DNA of 64,000 nucleotides from Cricetomys ansorgei (lineage: Eukaryota; Chordata; Mammalia; Rodentia; Nesomyidae), in the NCBI GenBank assembly GCA_026225945.1, contig JAMJFZ010001133.1, positions 14,492,001 to 14,556,000 on the forward strand, in the 5' to 3' direction. Numbering within the stretch: the stretch's first letter is position 1; each line of letters begins with the position of its first letter. The notes below the pieces were generated by a model that was not told the DNA's origin, did not search any database, and worked only from the letters and a program-made list of their open reading frames with translations. Both the position numbers and the translations under genes were made by a program. This document shows positions 58,846 to 64,000 of the stretch, piece after piece.

Positions 58846-59350
58846 TCAGGTAGGCACATGGTGGTATTGCCTCAGATGGCTAACTGAGTGTCTAACCTTA
58901 GCTGGAGAGAGATCTCTCTGTGTCTTTGCTTCACAAATAGGTGAGATTGTCCTTTGCCATCTTTTTGACTCACAGGGTTTGCCTTCTATTCCTTCTTTAA
59001 TGGTCAGTATCTGCACCACAGTATGAGCCGGCATGTATTTTTTGTCATTCTCCCTATTCACCTTGGCGAGTTCATCCATTAGATCATTTGCTTCCAACCC
59101 AAGCTGTGGACATGGACCTCATTCCCCGTCACTGGGACTGGACACGGCGTGTGTAAAATAGGTGAGCGCTTACGCCTTGGGGTCCAGGGGTCTTGACAGC
59201 AGGTAGATAAGGAAGCTTCTTAGCGGGACGAGGTCTGTGGCGTAAAGATTTAACATTTGTTCAGGGCACCTGAGGGGAAGGAGCTTCGGTCATGGTAAGG
59301 CACAGAGCTGAAGATTAATAACTGCAAACTTGAGCTCATCTCTGTCGTAC
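58846..59350 (-). other. CpG-enriched patch with an unidentified frame
   Basis: About ten CpGs occur in 59125-59350, and a minus-strand frame of 83 codons at 58846-59097 reads LMDELAKVNRENDKK and VVQILTIKEGIEGK with protein-like composition. The frame starts with TTG, not ATG, unless it is continued upstream. A GTGAGT (minus strand) directly after GGCAAACCCT at about 58974 could be a splice donor. I do not recognise the protein; an old pseudogene, an exon of an unrecognised gene or chance remain open. Confidence 0.3.
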
Positions 59351-59782
59351 TTTCATTGGTTTTAGGGGTTGTATTGACTTTAATGCAATTTGAAAATTCT
59401 CCATTTCATCTCAAAATATGTGTTTTACATGTTAAATTCTGCTACTGGGTTGGTTCAACTGCACATTAGAGACATTTAATTGCTGAAGAATAAATGCACG
59501 TAATTCTCTGTGTGGCACAATCTGGACATCAGAGCACAGTGAAAAGCCTGCCCTTGTGTGGCTCCGATCCTAGATGGAAGCTGCATTGCTGCCCTGGCTT
59601 CCTGTTTGTTTTCAGATCGGAGTCTCTGGGAATTGACAACCTTCCCTGCCTCTAATAATTAATGTGGTCAACTCTTCCCCACTTGCTAAATGATCTCAAA
59701 GATCTAGCTGCTTTTTTTTTTCTGTCTAAATGGCTCACTCTGGGCATGCATGCCATCTTGCACGATGGATTGGTAAATAAAA
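59351..59782. other. unique sequence
   Basis: No repeat recognised. Text is repeat-free and moderately GC-balanced around 59560-59690, so it is a candidate conserved non-coding element. Confidence 0.4.
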
Positions 59783-59917
59783 ACACTGGCTGATCACCTT
59801 ATCCCTAAAGACCTGAGTGTGATCCCCAGAGCCCATGGTGGAATGAAAGAACTGAGAACCAACCCCTTCTGAGCTTTAAACGTACACTGCAACACATGTG
59901 AACATGTATTTACTGAA
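59783..59917 (+). repeat. B2-family SINE, diverged
   Basis: Plus strand: ctggctgatcaccttatccc, aaagacctgagtgtgatccc, cagagcccatggtggaatga, then a tail leading into a CA array, as usual for this SINE type. Confidence 0.7.
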
Positions 59918-59950
59918 CACACACACACACACACACATCACACACACACA

Positions 59951-59985
<35 letters not shown>
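59918..59985. repeat. (CA)n microsatellite
   Basis: CA array of 68 bp with two ATCA interruptions, grown from the SINE's CA-rich 3' end. Confidence 0.97.
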
Positions 59986-59986
<1 letters not shown>

Positions 59987-60614
59987 CCATGCATGACTGG
60001 CTGAATGCATATAGTATTATTCTTAAGTGTATGTATTTATGGAATGGCCATTTTGGATTGGATGAATAACTCAAGGGGTGTATCCCTGGAGAAAACTGAT
60101 TCTTCTTAAACAGATATTGATCATTTGCTTTCCATCTAGGGACAGGGCCTCATGAGATGTCCCCTATTCACATTGGCATGTCAACTGATGTTTTATTATA
60201 TATAGGATATTCTTTTAAACATTAGTGTTAAAATAATGGCTAAAATGCGCTGGTGGTACATTCTACGACTTGGAACTGAGTCACGAGTCTACCTACCCTT
60301 TGGTAGGTTTGTATTTGAACAGTTGCTGAATCACCCTACCACTTGATTTCTTAATTCACAAAAATAGAAGAATATCTACCAGTCCTTTGAAGTGAAAATG
60401 AGGCACGTACCATTACTATGAATACAATAGGACTTTAGATGGATATTTAAATATCAATGCCCCCTTAGAAAAACTGCTTCTTTCTCCCCTTCCAGGCAAT
60501 TTGGTTATTCTATGAATTAAGTTGACAAAACTTTTTTTTTTCAAACATATTTCATAATTTGTTTGTTAATCAATAACTTACTTAAAATTTTAAATTATTC
60601 TTTGAGAATGTCAT
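59986..60614. other. unique sequence
   Basis: No gene or repeat recognised. Confidence 0.5.
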
Positions 60615-60828
60615 AACATCTTTTATTTTCACGTGTATGAGTGTTTTGGCTTGTTATATATCTATGCACCAAATATATTTCTGGAGCCCTCAAAGGTCAG
60701 AAAAGGGTATTGGAACCCATGGAAGTGGAGTGACAAGTAGTTAGGCGCTTCCATGTGGGCTTTGAGAGTCAAATTTGTGTTCTCTGAAAGAACAGTCAGT
60801 GCTCTTCAGTCTGCTGAGCCACCTATAA
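60615..60828 (-). repeat. B3 SINE, diverged
   Basis: Antisense: gtgtatgagtgttttggctt, ggagccctcaaaggtcagaa, gtattggaacccatggaagt, cttccatgtgggctttgaga, gtgctcttcagtctgctgag. Order and length fit B3. Confidence 0.85.
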
Positions 60829-61265
60829 AGACCATATACAACACATCTTAATCGTATTTAATACCTCAACTCCTTCTTCCAACTCCCCCTTCTGCAACAG
60901 ATGCATGCTCTGTTTTATGCTTGATTTTAATAACCCAATAGTCCCATTAGTATATGGGTGTGGGGTCATCCAGTGGGCATGGGAAGCCGGACAGTAGCCA
61001 TCCCCCAGTAACTATTAGATGCCAATAGCTTCTCAGAGAAAGTGGAGCATCAGAAGCATCTTCCCTCTCTGTGCTGAATTCTTTTTAAATCTGGCATATG
61101 ATCTTGTGCAGGTCTTATACAGCACCCGCAGTTGCTGTGAAGTCATGTATGTAACAACTATAACAAAATATTCAGAAGAGGGATATTATTAATTGCACAC
61201 ACATAGAAGTCTTACAAAAGTGTGCAACCCCAAGAACAGAGCAGCAGGTTGAGGTTTATATGGTC
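60829..61265. other. unique sequence
   Basis: No gene or repeat recognised. Confidence 0.5.
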
Positions 61266-61643
61266 CTAGTTAGCATTTAACTCTCAGCTTGATACAGCCT
61301 AGAATCACCTACAAGAAGAGTCTCAACTGAGTAATTCTCTTTATCAGGTTGGGATTTCTTGATTGCCTTAACTGATATAGAAAAGTCCTGTAGATCTGGA
61401 GATAACCTTCTGGGCAGATAGTCCTGGGTTGTGTGAAGAAGCTAGCTGAGCATGAGCCTGTGACTGAGGCAGGAAACAGCATCCCTGTGTGATTTCTGCT
61501 TCAAGTTCCTGCTTGAGGCCCTTCCTTCACTTCTCTCAATGATGGTCCATGACCCAGAAGTGAGTAAAATAAAACTTCTCCTCCCACAAGCTGCTTTTGG
61601 CCAGGGCCTTTATCGCAGTAACCAGGAGGACACTAGGACACAT
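61266..61643 (+). mobile_element. MaLR LTR (MTC/MTD type)
   Basis: Plus strand: ctctcagcttgatacagcct, gtctcaactgagtaattctc, gatagtcctgggttgtgtga, agctagctgagcatgagcct, gcttcaagttcctgcttgag, then a poly(A) signal (AATAAA in agtaaaataaaacttctcct) and cttttggccagggcctttat, ending ggacaca. About 378 bp, normal for MT LTRs. The minus frame at 61633-61830 is outside and unrelated. Confidence 0.85.
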
Positions 61644-62364
61644 ACCATCCTGAGCTGTAGGGATAGCTAGGGGAAATAGCCTTGTATATGGAGTAGGAGT
61701 GGGGAGAGCAAGTTATGCAAAGTGAAAGAGTGTGGGAAATGTCCACCAAAATAAACATCTCATTGTTCTGTAGATAAAATCTGCCAGGTAATAAAAGACG
61801 TCTCAGAAGATCTCTTCCTGGTATGGACATTAGGTAAACAAAGAATTATTATCTGTGTATTATGTAATTTCTTTTACAAAAAGGAAATTTATGCCTTATT
61901 TTTATGTAGTTAAGAGATTTAAGGGGTATTTCTTATGTTGAGAATGTCTTCCTTTTAGTTAAAAAAAAAATCAATATCCATAAATGGAGCGTGTTCTGAA
62001 ACTCTTCAGAGCCTGGCAGAGAATGCCTAGAATGGAGGGAATTTCCTGGTCAATTACAAGGTCTATGTGCACTCCAGCCAGGGAATCAGGAAGGCTAACT
62101 GCAGACTTTCACCTCTCCCTCAGCTCTTCCAAATCCAATCCCCAGTCTCATGCCTAGCTCTGCCGCAGTCCACCTGAGGAGGTCACCCTTCCTTCCTGCT
62201 CCCCCTAAGGAATGACACAGATTTTCCTCTCCTAACACCCCTCACCCCAACTCTTTGCTTTATCCCAAACCCTAACTTTAGGGGTGACCCAGAGGTCACT
62301 CTGGTCAGGGATACAGTATTTGGAGTCTTAGCTAGAGAAATAAGACAACCGAAGGAGGTCAAGT
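61644..62364. other. unique sequence
   Basis: No gene or repeat recognised. Confidence 0.5.
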
Positions 62365-64000
62365 GGATACAAATTATTTTTTGTCTTTTCAGTTTACTTA
62401 TATGGTGGATTACATTTATTGATTTATGTATGTTGAATAGCATACATAAGTGACCTACTTTTAGAAAAGTAGATAAATACAAAATTAACTCACAAAAATC
62501 AGTAGCCCTCTATATGCAGATGACAACTGGACAGAGGAAGAAATCAGGGAAACAAAGTCTTTTACAACAGCCTCTAATAGTAACCAAACAAGTGAAAGAC
62601 TGTGTGATAAAAACTTCAAGCCATTGAAGAAGGAAATTGAAGAAGCTATTGGAAGATGGAAAGATCATCAGTGTTCATGGATCAATAGGATTAATATAGT
62701 AAAAAATGGCTAAAATTAAGGTCCTTTTGGAAGGTAGTATGTAAACCTTATACAGGAGAATATTCCTAAAATATATACATATATGAAGAAAATCTAACTT
62801 AAATTGCCAAATAATGGAGAAGACAGAGCCCCAAAAGTCCACCTCTTGTCACCACATGAAGCTTCCAGTCCTGGGACTGGATTATATATCATTGAGTTTT
62901 TGACCAAAGAGGTTCCATGGGAATCCCCAAATAACACAGACTGTTGGCCAAGGCTATAGGTCGCTCTCCACATACTGATGTAAGGTCCCATTGAGAAGCC
63001 AACTCCTCCACTGAACATGGAGAAGTTGGGCTAATACCTAAATACAGCCTTTACTCCTATGTCCCAATATCTTTGGAACAGGACACAGGAAGGTATTCTG
63101 CATACTACCAAAACACCAACCCAGCCACAAACCTTTCCATCTACAATATCCTTCAAGATATGCTAGTGCAATGGTGGCACAAAGCTTCTTGTAACCAACT
63201 AATATCTGATTTGATTTAAGTCCCACTCCATGAGATGGATCCCATACCCAACACTACTTTGGTGACCAAGAATAGATACCCCAGAGACCTAGGGAAAAAC
63301 TAAATACTGATGGTCCCTCCCCAACAAAAGTAGCAATAAAATGACTCTTAATGACATTCTTCTATACTCATAGATTAATGCCTTGTTCAGTGGTCATCAG
63401 AGAAGCTTCCTCGTACAGCAGATGGGAACAAATAAAGGGATACACAGCCAGACATTATGTAGAGCGTGACGTATCTTGAAACATTCAGCCATAAAAGGTG
63501 TGTCTCCAACAAATCCCTCCTCAAAGTGCTCAGGGAACCTATAGAGGAGAGAGAAGAAAGAGTGTGAGAGCCAGAGAGGATGGAGGACAGCATGAAAACA
63601 AGGCCCTTTAATCAACACGATCAGAGCTCACATGAACTCACAGAGGCTGAAGCAGCATGCACAGGGCCTTTATGGGTCTGCATCAAGCCCTCTGTATATA
63701 TATTATGGTTTCTAGTTTGGTGTTTTAATGGGATTCCTGGGTATGCAAACAAGTGGATATCTGATTTTTGTGCCTTCTTTTGGGTTCTTTACCTTTTGTT
63801 TGTTTGTTTTGTCCAATTCCAATGTGTTAATTTTTGTTTTATCTCATTATAACTTATTTTTTTATGTTTTACTTTATCATTATTCCTTAGAAGCCTGTTT
63901 GTTTTCTAGTGAGAGACAGAAAGGGAGTGGATCTAGATGGAAGGGAAGGTGAGGAGGAACTGGGAGGAGTAGAGGGAGGGGAAGCTATAATCAGGATGTA
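62365..64000 (+). mobile_element. L1 with 5' inversion and internal deletion, continues past the window
   Basis: Left block (about 62365-62440) is ORF2 in antisense: minus reading HKSINVIHHISKLK, from the reverse transcriptase domain. The next block (about 62455-62715, plus strand) is ORF2 downstream of the YADD region: KINSQKSVALY-like text, then KNFKPLKKEIEEAIGRWK and SWINRINIVKN. After a large deletion, the 3' UTR begins about 62790 with aagcttccagtcctgggact and runs to the end, with the G-rich polypurine tract at about 63937-63985. The inverted upstream piece plus missing junction sequence is the signature of twin priming. No functional ORF. Confidence 0.88.
62455..62715 (+). pseudogene. 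L1 ORF2 fragment
   Basis: About 260 bp of ORF2 after the RT catalytic centre. The plus reading contains FKPLKKEIEEAIGRWKDHQC and INRINIVKN. It stops at the deletion junction near 62720. It would encode part of the RT thumb and downstream region in an intact element. Confidence 0.85.

Overview
The window looks like nuclear DNA from a muroid (mouse-like) rodent. The evidence is the repeat content: B1, B2/B3 and ID-type SINEs, ORR1- and MT-type MaLR LTRs, Lx-like L1 with the rodent 3' UTR, class II-type ERV LTRs, and URR1 hAT transposons. The young B1 copies share a variant (antisense TGTTGTAACTCTGGCTGTCC) that differs from the house-mouse consensus as I know it, so I do not assign a species. 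No exon of a known protein-coding gene could be recognised. The window is best read as intergenic or deep-intronic, AT-rich and CpG-poor. Nearly all open frames are chance frames or antisense shadows of repeats.

Layout. 1-5.4 kb: mostly unique sequence with a CT microsatellite and old SINE scraps. 5.4-10.6 kb: a solo ORR1 LTR, a B1, an internally deleted L1 on the minus strand, a B3, and a 5'-truncated L1 3' UTR on the plus strand. 10.6-17.2 kb: unique DNA with a CpG-enriched patch near 11.2 kb, then an MT/ORR-type LTR, B2 and B1 copies and an ERV LTR. 17.2-23.8 kb: an almost full-length but dead L1 in antisense orientation. 23.8-31.3 kb: unique DNA, an LTR with a nested URR1, and two further ERV LTR candidates, one with a 4 x 25-bp tandem array. 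31.5-36.0 kb: a MIR, two B3 SINEs, a CpG-rich patch that may be a processed pseudogene, and a truncated ORR1 provirus. 36-49.6 kb: long unique stretches with scattered SINEs, a second URR1 and a 34-bp tandem array. 49.6-52.8 kb: an ORR1 provirus with both LTRs and a recognisable tRNA-Leu primer-binding site, its right LTR split by a younger ERV LTR. 52.8-62.3 kb: unique DNA with MT-type LTRs, B1s, a CA microsatellite and a CpG-enriched patch at 58.9-59.4 kb. 62.4 kb to the end: an L1 with a 5' inversion and internal deletion, running off the window.

The mobile elements do not form a working system. All are decayed, and the autonomous one (the L1 at 17.2-23.8 kb) has many stops and frameshifts. 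I found no CRISPR array, operon or evident new biological system. The most useful leads are two CpG-enriched patches, two unidentified possible pseudogene or exon fragments, and several informative nested or rearranged insertions. All boundaries were read by eye and most are good to about 5-30 bases.
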